Source: Chaenocephalus aceratus (lineage: Eukaryota; Chordata; Actinopteri; Perciformes; Channichthyidae). From it: a stretch of DNA of 64,000 nucleotides. A program made the translations under genes and the position numbers. Within the stretch, counting starts at the first letter, position 1. Every line of letters begins with the position of its first letter. Below the pieces are notes generated by a model that worked only from the letters and a program-made list of their open reading frames with translations, had not been told where the DNA came from and made no database searches. Shown here piece by piece: positions 35,001 through 48,600 of the stretch. Where the stretch lies: positions 7,496,788 through 7,560,787 of the forward strand of contig CM043793.1 in assembly GCA_023974075.1 (NCBI GenBank), written 5' to 3'.

Positions 35001-38000
35001 GTGCGTTCAGGGTCCTCAGTAAATAATCGGCCCTTTCTTTGTCAACCCTCCATGGGCAAATCTTCCCTTCGCGGGGAGTTTTTGCGGCGGAACGGGTCAC
35101 CAGAGAGTATCACAGCTTTATAGCTGCAGCCCCACGGCTGAGGGCTTGTCCATTAACACAATGTTCTGGGGAATGGAAACTCTGCTGTGCAGGGACAGGA
35201 GGACGCTGAAACGGGGCTATTCACTCCAGTTCTCATTCATAACACTCCGTTCGATGTCTCACTATGGGATGCGCCTCATCGCGGAGCAAACAGAAGCATC
35301 AATCTCATTACGCCAATCCTGATTGGCTGGTGATCTTGACGTCAAGGAATCACCCCCTATAAGTAGCTTGCGCCACGACGCATGCGTCATTCAAACACCT
35401 CTTCTCGCTTCAGAGCACATCTCTACAGTAGCCGGACAAGCTTAACAGTCCACAGACCGAACCCAAATCCAAAACATTTCGGTCGACGGGCGCTCGCCGG
35501 CTACTCCTTCTGCTTCGCAAGAAGACGGTAATACTAACGCCATAGTGAGACATCGAACGGAGTGTTATGAATGAGAACTATAGGTTACTTACGTAACCCC
35601 AGACCTCAGAGTAACATGAAGTGAGATGTCTCACCAGACGGCCCTCCTTGCTACGGTGAAGCGAGAAGAGGTGCTTATTTTAAATGACGCATGCGTCGTG
35701 GAGCAAGCTACTTATAGGGGGTGATTCCCTGACATTCACGTCAAGATCACCAGCCAATCAGGATTGGCGTAATGAGATTGATGCTTCTGTTTGCTCCGCA
35801 ATGAGGCGCATCCCATAGTGAGACATCTCACTTCATGTCACTCAGAGAACTGGGGTTACGTAAGTAACCTATAGTTTTGCAGCATCCCACTGTACCACAT
35901 GTCTGTACACTGTACCACTGTATCACATGGACCACTGTCTTGTGGGTGTCCCACACCCACCTCTTTTTATGGGCATGCGAGAGGTAGATCTGTCCTCCCA
36001 GGAGGAGATGTGTTTCCTCTCAGCAGAGATTCAGGCTCTGGTGCAGAAACAGGCTGTGTCTGTTGTGCACCCTCAGCACAGAGAAAAGGGTCTTTATTTG
36101 ATGTACTTCCTGGTTCTCAGGAGGACAGGGGAATTCAGACCTATTCTAGATCTCCGCGGCCTGAATCGTCACATTTCCTGCAGGAAATCTCTGCATGTTA
36201 ACTATGAAACAGTTACTGGGGCTGGTGCAGCCAGGCGATTGGTTCACCACCATCGACCTGAAAGACGCGTACTTTCATGTAGAAATGGCTCCAGAGCACA
36301 GAAAGTGTCTGCGTTTTGCCTTCCAGGGGATAGCCTACGAGTACAATGGGTTGCCGTTCGGCTATTCCCTATCCCCATGCACATTCAGCAAATGTGTGGC
36401 CACAGCGCTTCAACCGCTGCGCGCCCACGGCATGAGAGTTTCATTTTACTAGATGACCTCATAGTCATGGCTGGGTCCCGGGAATAGGCAATGTTTTGCA
36501 CAGCACAATTGATCACACACCTAACCAAATTAGGCTTTGCGATCAATTGAAAAAAGAGCACCCCCATACCTCACCCCCATACCTCACCAACAGGCGCGCC
36601 ACCCTGTCAGGGAGCAGAAGTGCGTCCCTTCTCCGGGCGGTTCACAGGCTGTGACAGGGGGTGACAGTGACAGCTTTAGCTGCTCACATTGTGGTCCCGC
36701 TGGGGTTACTGCATATGCACCGCCTGCAGAGGTGGTTCTCCAGCCTGCGTTTGGATCCCAAGAGGCACAAACAGCGGCTGGTGACCACCCCCCCCCCCTC
36801 AGTGGAGGGCAACCTCCGGTTTTGGGGGTCCCCGGATCACTTCCGGAGGGGGTCTCCACAGTGTTCACGGACGCATTCAGAACAGGATGGGGAGGGACCT
36901 GCCTGAAGAGGGCTATAGGTGGGCGCTGGGCTCTGACAGAGTCTCGACACAGCAACCTCCTAGAGCTACGGGCGGTAGTGTTAGTCCTCCAGCATTTCAT
37001 GCCCCTAATTCAAGGGAGACATGTAATGGTCAGGAGCGACAACAGCACCACAGTGGCTTATATCAACAGGCAGGGCGGAGTCTGCTCCACCGCCTTGTTG
37101 ACCACAGCGGAGAGGCTGGGGTTATGGGATTCAGAGGCGGTGTTAGCCCTGAGAGCCCTCCATATCCCGGGACTGGAGAACAGGGGGGCCGACCTCATGT
37201 CGAGGGGCGGCCCCCTGCCAGGCGAATGGACGCTTCACCCGGGATCTGGGCCCAGTTCGGGAGAGCGGAAGTGGATCTGTTCGCCAGCCGGCGCAACAAC
37301 CACTGTGCCCTCTGGTTCTCCATGGCCCTGGACGACCCGCCCTTGGGGGTGGACGCGTTTGCACACGAGCCATGGCCAAGGAAGCTGCTATACGCTTTTC
37401 CACCGCTGCGTCTCATTTTCCCTCTCCTGGGGAGAGTGAGGCGAGAACGTCTGTCAGTCATCCTAGTGGCTCCGGACCGCGTCGGGCGCCGTGGTACTCA
37501 GAGATGTCCCCAGTTCTGGGGGGCGATGTCTCAAGAGGCAGGTGCAATCGGGGCGTTACCCACTCTCGGCCAACCTCTCCAGGCTTGGCTCCTGAGAGGG
37601 ACAGGCTGAGACAGGGTGGATTGTCTAACAGTGTTATTCAGTCTTTCCAGGCAGCTAGAGTGGGATCCACCACAGCCTGTTACAGGCCAAAGTGGCTAGG
37701 ATTCCAGCGATGGTGTGAGGAGAATAGAGCCCCTATCTTGTGAGTTAGGCTCTATTTTTTTTCCTTCTTACAGTTACTGGTGGACAGAGGTCTTGCGCAT
37801 TACACAGTGAAAGTGTATGCAGTAGCCATCTCGTCCTGCCATGAGGGATTTGGTGGCAGGTCAGCCTTTAGTCAACCACTGATGTCGCGGTTTTTACAGG
37901 GGGTCAGGAGGCTGCACCCAGTAGTGCACGCCTCCACCCCGCAGTGAGACCTGCCCCTAGTGCTCGGAGCTCTGGTCTTAGAACCATTTGAGCCTCTGGA

Positions 38001-41000
38001 GCTCTCCTCCCTAAAAGCACTGTCGTGGAAGACAGCTTTGCTTCTTGCCTTAACGTCAGCCAAAAAAAAGTGTCCGAGTTAACCGCTCTGTCGGTGCACC
38101 CGAGCTGTTTACTGATTCGGGGTGACCGGAGCAGTGCGACACTCAGACCGAACCCCTCCTTTGTGCCCAAGAGCCTAAGGAGTGCGTTCAGGTCGAGGGC
38201 TATTCAGTTTGGGGGTTTTAGTCTTCCCCCCCATGGTGGGGACAGGGAAGCTAAACTGCACATCCTCTGCCCGGTGCGTGCGCTAGCATGTTATGTGGAG
38301 CGCATGGCTGCCCTTAGACGCACCGAACAGCTGTTCGTGTGCTTCAGGGGCGGGGTGATCGGGAAAGCTCTGTCCAAGAAACGCCTGGCAGGCTGGCTCT
38401 GTGAGTGCATTGCAAATGCCTACGGACAGGCAGGGAGAGCCTGCCCCACGGGGATTTGTGCGCACTCCACACGGGCTGTAACTGTGTCAACAGCCTTATT
38501 CAACGGTGTGAGTGTGGAGGATATATGCACAGCGGCGTCTTGGTCGACGCCAGGCCCCTTCAGGGAGGCAGGCGTGTAGTAAGCCCATTCGGGGCCGAGG
38601 GGGCTCTCCCCATCCGTCTATGGGTGGGGGGGGGGGGGGGGTCCCCCGGCACTATTTTTTTAGCACACTTTCTGCGAGGTAAGCGCAGCAGGGTGTGCTC
38701 TGTCAGCCACAGCCCAGATTTCTCCTCGGTCACAACCGGGTTAAAGGAGAATATGGGGCAGCAGCTGCTGACCAGAAAAGCCGGTCAGGGGCAGTCGGGT
38801 GGAATGTTGTTGTTGGACGACAGTGCGCGTATAAATCGGGGCTCCACCCACTGTACCCATAGAGTCCAGTAGAGGGCGGAGCCTGTGAGAGATATAACGT
38901 TGGGTTACGTATTGTAACCCTTGTTATATTAGCACAGGCGGAGCCCTCTACTCAGGGCACTGTCTGTCCTATTCCGCTCGCTGAAGAGAGGTGTAGGATG
39001 ATAGTCAGGGGGCGAGGCCTCCTTTTATACGGTGCGATTAATTAATTAATTCCTTACATTTATTATAGCGCTTTATCAATGACTCAAAGCGCTTTACATA
39101 TACACACATTACACATATATCATACATGCAATGGTCAGAAACTGTGGACAATACCCACAGGAGCAAGTTCAGGTGAAGTGTCTTGCCCAAGGACACACCG
39201 GCTTTACAGACGCAGCAGCGGCGGGTTTCACCCCTTGATCTGATGATCATTGCACAGCGCACTGCGCCACACCGTCCATCCTCACGCCTCGAAGTCATCG
39301 AGGCGCTTTTACAAGTATACATTGGTATTATACATATACTGATGTGATGCGCGCGCATTCAGGTAGGCCCGCCCAAGGCCGGCTACGTCTATAGAAGTCT
39401 CAGTGGGAGAATGCTCGCAGGGTAAGGTAGTACCCATAGAGTCCAGTAGAGGGCTCCGCCTGTGCTAATATACAAGGGTTACAATACGTAACCCAACGTT
39501 TCAGTCATAATGCCATTTGCTGGTTTCAGAGTTATCTAACCGACCGTACTCAATGTGTCAGGCTGGGTAGTACTGTCTCTGAGCCAGTCACCTTGGAGAA
39601 GGGAGTTCCACAGGGCTCTATTTTGGGGCCTTTGCTCTTTTTACTATATGTAAACAATATTTGTAATCAGATGCAATTTTCTACCTATCATATGTATGCT
39701 GATGACACTATTGTATACTCATGTGCTCCTTCTCTGGATATGGCCATTTCCAATTTAAAATCTGATTTTATCACGCTGCAGCATGCACTTCTTGATTCCA
39801 AACTGCTTTTGAACAGTAAGAAAACCAAAGCAATGCTTTTTGCTCCCAAGTCAGCGTCCTCTTGCCTCTCCATTGACACCCTTGACACCCTTGACTCTGT
39901 TGAGTTTGTCGATACCTACACATATCTTGGCTTTTGGTTGGACAGTAATCTGAACTTCAAACACCATATTGAAGTTCTATCAAAGAAATTGAAATTCACT
40001 CTTGGCTTCCTTTACAGACTTAAATGTTGTTTTTCAACTTCATCCCGTAAAAGGTTGGTCTCTGGCTTATTCCTGTCCCAGCTGGACTACGGTGATACCA
40101 TTTATAGATTTGCCTGTCCCACTGTTTTGGCCAAACTTGACCCACTCTACCATGCTGCACTGCGTTATATCAAATGCACCCTAGGACTCATCATTGCAAA
40201 CTGTATCGCCTAACTGGATGGTCCTCACTTAGTATACGTAGGATGCAGCATTGGTTTTTATTAATGTATAAAGCCATTTTAGGTAAGCTTCCACATATGT
40301 TCATTTCAAACCTTTATTTATTCAGATTGGTCCCTTGAGATCATAGATCTCTTTTTCAAGGGAGACCTGCAGCATATAGGTTCCACATGAAACATAAAAC
40401 AATAAAGGACATTATACATTATATTTACAGGATACATAGTTATATACATTTACAAGTGCCCATTGTATCAGCAAGCATTTCATTTAGCCTAGCTTTAAAC
40501 ACATGCAGAGGAATGAGATTGCTCAGTTTCAATTCTTGCTGAAGATTGTTCCAAGCAAGTGGAGCTGCGCACATAAAAGCTGTCTTACCTAAGACAGTCC
40601 TTGCTCTTGGCACATCTAACAAGACCACATCATGTGACCTCAGACAATGTGCCAGATTTGCTCCAGTTTGTGACTCTTACAACCTCAGATCCAATGCCTG
40701 GATACGGTTCCAGGTTCCTGCTGTGCGGACTGAGGCTGGGAAAAGGAGTCTTTTTTATTATGGTCCTTGGTCTTGGAATGACCTTCAATCACACCTCAAA
40801 CTGAGGGCACTTGTCTCAATAGCATGTTTTAGATTGAAGTTGTCTGAAGTCCTTACCACCAGCTGCTCTTGCAGTAATAAGTAGTGCACCTTTCTTACTG
40901 TCCTAATGTGCACAATGTAGTGACTGCTTTTTCATCTTTTGTTTTCTTAGTTATGTTCTCTGTATTTTATATGTTTGTGTTATGTGTAACGTTGCTGCCT

Positions 41001-44000
41001 TCTTGGCCAGGTCAGCATTGCAAATGAGATTGTCTCAATGCTTTTATCTGGTTAAATAAAGGTTACAAAAAAAATAATAAAAAAATGGAGAATTGTATCT
41101 TAAAATACAGAGAGAGAACAGCAAGAACATTTGATCCCAAATTGTGATAATTTTTTTCTTTCTGGGGTGGCTTAACTGACTAAAAGGTATCCAAGTGTGT
41201 TTGTCTTGTGTGTTTTTTCCTCTCTTCTTCTGCTTTTTGACATCCATCATTTGCTTTCTGCTGACAAACATGAGTACTGTAATTTTGATTTCTGATTCTC
41301 AATAAGTGACTTTCCTACTAACCAACATATTTTCCATGTTTCTGTGGTTTTCTGCAGAGTTTTCCAGGTGAATTCTGTGATCTGGATGTAGCAGTGAGAC
41401 AGAGGAGGCAGGAGATGGTGGAGAGCAGCAGCTCCGACTCTCAGACCCACGACTACGACAAGAGAGCAGGTATCACCAACCGACCAATCAGCAGCAGTGC
41501 AGCAGAAAGCTACAAATGATAAGCTCATTCTTTCAAAGATCCAATATTGTTACTACTAAAAGTCCAACTCTAACAGGCTCTAAATTAGCAAACACACATA
41601 CATTAGAATTTCAGCTGGTTGCATTCACATGACTATACAGTGGGCATTCAATGCATCCCTCTGTGAAGGGACTGTTTACTTCCTCCTCTCCTCTTTATTT
41701 CATTCATCGCTGCAGTAGGCATCGCGGGTTGTTAATTTAATTTATATTTACTTATTTGACAGGGACAGTGCACATTGATTAACATTTCTGTAAATGCGCC
41801 AGAGTTAGCCAACAGGCTATTTTTCATCTGTAGTCCCTGGACAGATGTTGAATGTCATCCTAAAAAAATAAATTCACTTCAAATGACAGGTAAATACAAT
41901 CAGTAAAACAACATTCAACATAGATGCTTATATTATGATAAAAGCATATATAAAAACATAAAAACAAAACAAAAATACATATTTACAAAGCTGACAGATA
42001 GCAACAGGTCAAGGCACATGTGTACAAACAGCATTGTAAAGTGCAGATTGTGTCAGTGTTGACAGAGCCGATTTTCCACCAACCATGTTTTTAAATTAGA
42101 TTTGAATAAACTGCAGGTGTTTTGTTCTCTAATCGTTACTGGGATTGAGTTCCACTGTTGTGCAGCTTTAAAAGAAAAAGAAGATTGGCTGAATGAACTC
42201 TTCCTTAATGGAACAACACAGTCTCCTCTTGTTGCGGCTCTTGTTGACCTAGTTACAGGTGTGCGTATGGTGATAAAATGCCTGAGCGGAGGTGAGGTAA
42301 GGCCGTGTATTATTTTGTACATGAGGCAAGCATTTGCATATCTAATTACATTTTCCCAGCTCAACAAGTTATATTTTGTGAGTATTGGGCAATGATGAGA
42401 ATAAACTGATTGCTTATCTACTATTTTAAGTGTTTGTTTGTATAATGATTCCAGGGGTTTAAGAGTGGTTGTACAGGCATGTGACCAGGTTGTTAAGCAG
42501 TAGGTGATGTGAGATAGAACCATAGAGTGCATGTACATCAGAGCCACCTCTGTTGTCATGCAGTCTCTGGTAAACCTCAAATTTGACAGACTGAATTTGA
42601 CCCTGTTGCAGACCTTTTTCACCTGAGCCTTAAAATTGAGTCTTGAATCAATTAAGACCCCCAGGTATTTGTACTGTGAGACCACCTGTCGCCTCTCCCC
42701 GGACACAAACACATCTGGCTCAACGCAGGAGGACTTGGTTTTGGTGAAGAACATACATACAGTTTTACTGACATTTAGTTGCAGACAGCATTGCTCCAAC
42801 CAAGCTGTTATGAACCATCTTGTTCGTCAGTTCAGTAGCCACTTGTGTCAGACTGCCTCCGTGAACATAAATTACAGCATCATCAGCATACATTTGGATG
42901 TTTGTGTCAGGACATATCGATGGTAAGTCGTTTATATACAATGAAAATAACAATGGACCCAGAATTGACCCTTGTGGGATACCTGTGGACAGCTGGAGGT
43001 TAGATGATTGATTATTCTGTACTCTGACATACTGAGAACGGTTGAACAAATATGATTCTATCCATTTAAGTGTTTGTGTGGAGAAGTTAATGCTGGATAG
43101 CTTAGATATGAGTTCATTACCCCTGAGAAACGCTCAAGGGAAGAGATTAACAATATAGGGATGTAATGTAACACCTGAACACGCTCCACCATTAAACAAC
43201 AAGGAGAGAAAAGAGAAGGCGGACCGTCGTGTCTTATTACTCAGTGGAGTTATTTTACCAGCAGTAACAAAGTCTTTCTCGTGGACGCACTCTGTCATGA
43301 ACCCAGTTTTTGGTGGATCTTATTCCTGGTCTAACTTTTCCTTTCCCTGTGTCATATCTGTTTGCACTCCTTTTTCTTGTGTTTTCTCCTGCTGGTTTCT
43401 GTTGTTTTTCCTGTCCTGAAACCACCTAACGCCTGCACTTTATCCCCTCAACTGTTTTGCTTTTATATAAATCCTAGACTATGGTAGATAAAGTCAAAGG
43501 AATCTAGACATTTGAACTTTAGTGCAAAACGTCAGAGGGTTAAAGAATGATGAGAAGGAGAATTCATCCGGACTTATACAACCGCAGTCCTAGGAGAATC
43601 AGACTGCAGTTACAGTACACTCGGGGACACTTGCTACTCGCATTATCTTTGTTTGACAGTCACAAAATGTTACAACCGCAAATAATTGTGGGATAGCATA
43701 ATCTCGTTTCCTTCGTCAAGGAACCTTCAGTTTATCCTATGCTAAAGCAGATAATAAAAGAGGTATTAAAATGCATTTCTTATCATGTAGAGACTTTCAA
43801 CAGCTCTTATCATGGCTGCCGCTTTGAAAGTTTCAACTCTTTTCATTCTGTTAGCAACCTTCCTAAACAAACAAGACAATTTGACCACAACCCTGGCTCT
43901 CTGTTTAGTCTTTGTCCGAGTCTTGTTGGTTGTACATCGGGAAGCCTTGTCTTGTCCAGACCATGGCTTTTAAAAAAAGTTGTTTCTGTTAGATGTGTCT

Positions 44001-45637
44001 CTGTCTACTGCGTTTGAGTCCACCATGCTCCACTTTCCATGACAGACGTAAAAATAGACATGTCACAGGGAAAGAAAAAATAGAACAGGAAACCGATCAA
44101 CTAAAACCTGGGATGTTGACATATAAGGGTTTCCATTGAAAAGTCTTCCTATTCACACTGCTTCGTGTTTCTCCAATGTTTGCAGGGTTCCCTGTTCCTC
44201 CGTTTCTGGATGTGTTGAAGCGCACAGACAGTGCAGCTCCACCTGAACATCCAGACCATCAGCACAAAGTGAAGAGCCAGCACCAGAGCAAGCAGATCCC
44301 AGACAACTCGCAGCATGCTCCACACTACACTGGTACGATTGTTGTCCCACACCAGTGGCGTCCACAAAGAGTTTTCATAGGCTTGGCCAGTTGGCGCCAG
44401 AAAACATCTAGGGTTGGCACACCTAAACCAAAAGCCATAACTGGATTTATGTAACATTAACATTGGTAGTTAATGTTAGCAATAATCTGATGTACAGACT
44501 CACAGTTCATTTGTGAGCACTTTCCAGTCAACTGGTTGCTTGACTTGTCAAAACTTGAGAAAACGTGCTGCCAGTTGAGGCAGTTACTATTTCAGGAAAC
44601 AACATGGCGTGAGTCATGCTCATAAATGTTCTGCTATTATTCCAAACAATCCAAATTGAGGCAATAAGTGGGCAACACATCACCTAGTTTGAAAGTTGCG
44701 TGAGCCAGGGGCATCACGCTGGATGGACTACTTTTACCTAAACTAATTCATGCAAAACAGAACAGTGACACCGCAACAGTTGTCAAAGCTGCAGCACTCC
44801 CACATTGCATTGCATTACTTATTCTTTCAAATGGTAAGATATGGAAAGAGTTGGGACACTGATGTACATAGACCAAGAACAGGAAGGTTAATTTCTGAGT
44901 TACGCAACAGGCCTTACAGTATGTGTCTATTACATGTGATTACTTAGTAGTTGTACTTTTCCCTAAAAACACAAATATACAGCTTTTATTGGAAGAAAAT
45001 TGGGAACAAGCCTTCCTCAATTTTAAAACACCATCCAAACCCATGTTATGTATTGTCAACTCCAAACGAAGGGCCAGCAATTGTATTAGCCGGCAGCACC
45101 ACCTAATCAGTACAACCTGCTGTAGTATCAAGTCTGAAATACTCCAACTGCACTCAACCAGGGGTGGTGCCAGGGGGGAGCTAGGGGGTGCGGAAGCACC
45201 CCTCAGGATTGTCAAAGCACCCCCTAAGCACCCCCAAGAAATATGTTTTTTGTTTGTTTTTTTACGAAAATTATTATTATTTTTATTAAATTAAATTAGA
45301 AAAATGATTGATTACATCAATGCAAATGTGAACAAACAAATGTTTGACCAAAAACATAAAGCCAACACAGGTGATATGATTAGGCCAATGGCCAGCACCC
45401 ATTAGATTTTTGACCTACCCATAGGCTAAATTACTTTGTGACACTTGAGTGACTTCCTGTTAGCTAGAGCGCCAAATTATTTGCTAACAGCAAAGTGAAA
45501 AATGTATAGTTTTTTAGTCCTTAAACGTCCACTTGTGGACACTCAATCAAAACCACCTGCAAGCGAGAGGGATTCTGCACATAATAGGCCTCGTGAGTAC
45601 AAGTAGCTTACTTCTGACTGGGTCTCTGTGTTTCATT

Positions 45638-45683
<46 letters not shown>

Positions 45684-48600
45684 CACGAGCCATTTTGTGT
45701 GTGTGCGCGAGCGCACCGGTGGGTATCTACCGGAGATCGTTGTGGTTAGCATCTGGTGCTAGCTAGCCAAGATAACGGATATAAGGAGCTTTTTCAACAA
45801 CAAGGTGGAGGGAGAACTCTCTCCTGTCAGACTGAGAGTCTCAGATAACCTCAGGTGAAGTAAAGGACTCTCAGTGTTTAGATAGGCTCGTTATCTCAGT
45901 GGATCTCAAACGGTTTGTTTTAAAAGGGGAGTGATTTGTAAAATACCTATAAAGAAATAGAAAATCTGTTTACAGTTCTGTTTCATATGGGTATTGAGAG
46001 ATGAATCCATAGATCTCTTCATCTTGCTCTCAAAGTGCACCAGATTGATGCTTTTAACTGCAATATTTAAAAAAAAAAAATCTTCCTGGGGGAGCATGCC
46101 CCCGGACCCCACTAGAGGAGGTGAGGTCCACTCCCCACTTGTAAAAATAACACTTTACCCCTGCTTACACCTATATGCCGTGAGCTGATTATCGAGCCTT
46201 CATTGTTACAGTCGCGGGTGCACTGTGTGCATGGGGAGTGTTGCAGTAGAAAATTCAACTGTAGCGCTGGTGCATTAATGGGAAACCCTTAATGTTTGAG
46301 CACCCTCTATGAAACGTCAAGCTACCCCACAGCACCCCCAAGAGAAAATCTCTGGCGCCTGCGCACTGCACTCAACACATTCTAAAATAATCCAAATTGG
46401 ATCTAAATATTGTTTTATCCAACACACTGTCCAATATTTCCTAATCACACACAATTGTTATGCTTATGGTCAGAGTTGGGTGTAACGCGTTGTCGGTAAC
46501 TGAGTAGTGTAACGCCTTTTATAATTCAGTAATCACACTACAGTTAGGCCTACTAACATTGCCCCGACACGCGTTACTTCGTTACTTTTATAAAATCAGT
46601 CATAATCACACTGACAGACAAGAGGGGTTTCCACCCCAGGTTTATATGTAGGCTACGTAATCTGTGCGATTTGCGCGTCCATATCTCCGTGCAGTGCTGC
46701 ATAAACATGGCTGAGTCAGCGATAACTTTCGAGGGGTGGAGGCAGTGGCGGTTCTAGAACATGGGAGGGCGGACAGTACGTGGTATTTTATACTGTATAT
46801 AACCTATTTATTGTTAATTCATGCCCTAACACAAGTGTTCTTAATGCACAAGAGAAACAAGGTGTTCAGACAAACAATCGGGTGCCCTTTGAGTCCCCCA
46901 ACCTTACTTCAACAATTTTAAATGAAAGGAAACTACAAAATGTATTTTAAAGCAATGAATTAATGAAACAGGTTGTTTTGCATTACAATGTAAAACTAAA
47001 TGTATATATATATTTTGTTTTTAAAAGATTGGTTGTCTTAGTAGTAGACAGACATATTTGCATGTCCTCACTAAGCATTATTACATATTAATTTAATATT
47101 AAACAAATCAAAATGGCCAATTATCCCAAAATGTTGCTGCTAATATAATCATATGATTGTCAACTTTAACTGATCAAAAAGAAATTCTGAAAAAATACTT
47201 GAATTATCTATGAAATTGCAATATTGACACACGTCACTCAGTTTGTTTCAACCCCGTCAAGCCATACCATTTACCCTCCTATTAAGTTAAAATAATGTAT
47301 CAGTCCATGTGTGATCTGCATTGAGGGAATTACATCACAAAAGTCTTCTGAAGAAAAGATGTCAAAGAAAGGCAAGTGTCAGTTTCTTCTCTTATTTCAG
47401 TTTTTGTATTTTCAGATTAAGATTGACATGATCAACATTTCAACTATGTTGTATGAATTAATAATAGTAAATAATAATAGTTTTGCAAAATATTACAATT
47501 GTGTAATGTCCTTGACTTCCATGTGGTGCATATCTTAGCTAAACAAGGTCTCGGGCCTACTTTTTGTCAAAAACTTCAACCCTGTTACATTTTTTCAAGG
47601 AAATTCCTATAATTATTTATATTTTGTGCCTGAGGTGGGAAAATGTAAGTAGTCCACTACCAGATGTTGACCAAACATTTTGGTTTCATTTTTCAAAGAT
47701 GTAAAGACCCAAAAGGCACCCGATTCAGAGAATACTCAGAATTCTGCTTACTGTAAGTACAGTAAAAGTACTTATTTATAATTAAGTACACAAATGTACT
47801 CTCTTCAGAGAGCTACAGGTGACCTGTGCTGCAACACATTTCAATCAATATTTGTCAATACTAAGAGCTGCTAGATTGTGCTGCTGTGATGGAATATGTA
47901 AGGAGAATAAGAACATACCATGTGGTCCAGCTGGAGTCTCATCTGCCTCCTGATCACGGCCTCTGTCCCTCTTTCTGACACTTTATCTTTATTCCAATCC
48001 TCACAGCCTACATGTCTTCTTCTTCACTAATGTCTTCATCTCCTCCTCTTCCTCCTGCTCTGACCTTCCTGGTCTCTTCAGTGAACTCTCTTTTCCTTTC
48101 CCTCTCTCTGTTCGTCCTGATCACTTCTCAGATATATCTTTTTGTTGTTGTTGAATCACTCCAGCTACTCTGGCCTGCAAGAGTCTACTTGTGAAAAGCA
48201 CTGGTACAAATGCTTGTATAACTGTACACGTTAGGGCCATGTAGCTAATAAGTAGCATATCATAAATATACAACACACTCTCACTCCCTAAGCGTCCAAT
48301 AGCGACGTTTGGTCAGTGTCCGTGGCGTCCAATTGTGACGCTCCTAGGCTCCTTCAGCGTCATAAAGGGACGCAAATAGCTTTCAACTGATTGCAATGTA
48401 TTCCCATCTGCGTCGGGATTTGACGCTCATGGAAGCACGGCATTCGTTTATGTCGGCTGCCCTTAAAGGTAATGTGAGCGTCCATTCCCAGGAGTAAAGG
48501 ATGGCAGAAGACACTACACTACCCAGAATCCCCAGCTATCGTTTGGACTACACCATGTGCTCTTGACAAACCCCAATAGTCCTCAAGCTCTGTGATTGGA

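Larger units (their letters stand above)
24785..39497 (+). mobile_element. DIRS-like retrotransposon no. 2 with nested insertions
   Basis: Inverted terminal repeats: 24785-24935 (ctccgccctctactggactc, ttaccctgcgagcattctcc) recurs inverted at 39345-39470. An internal complementary region at about 38876-38955 joins the complements of both outer ends (gcctgtgagagatataacg next to ttgggttacgtattgtaaccc), which fixes both boundaries. Coding order: gag remnants (25987-27060 and 33544-35227), RT/RNase H (about 35877-37140), tyrosine recombinase (37760-38579). Insertions inside it: 24939-25986, 27523-33539, 35228-35876 and a LINE tail at 39040-39290. There is no target duplication, as known for DIRS elements. 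Confidence 0.88.
23155..41075 (+). mobile_element. LINE A (CR1/L2/Rex-like), split by a 14.7-kb insertion
   Basis: Endonuclease and RT N-terminal half lie at 23160-24784; RT C-terminal half resumes at 39498 and the 3' tail ctggttaaataaaggttac ends near 41075 in an A-rich run. The intervening 24785-39497 is a DIRS-like element. The protein match resumes across the gap within a few codons (AFDTVDHH on the left, [14 protein letters not shown] on the right), so this is one LINE. It is 5'-truncated in the endonuclease and further broken by frameshifts and by the small insertion at 40304-40640. Confidence 0.9.

Noticed and set aside
44149..44463. 104-codon frame on the - strand
   Set aside because: It is the complement of gramd2b exon 10 and its flanks; the + strand has splice sites and matching phase.
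48012..48194. 60-codon Ser/Leu-rich frame resembling a signal peptide
   Set aside because: It is translation of a pyrimidine-rich stretch inside a hAT element, with no splice or family support.
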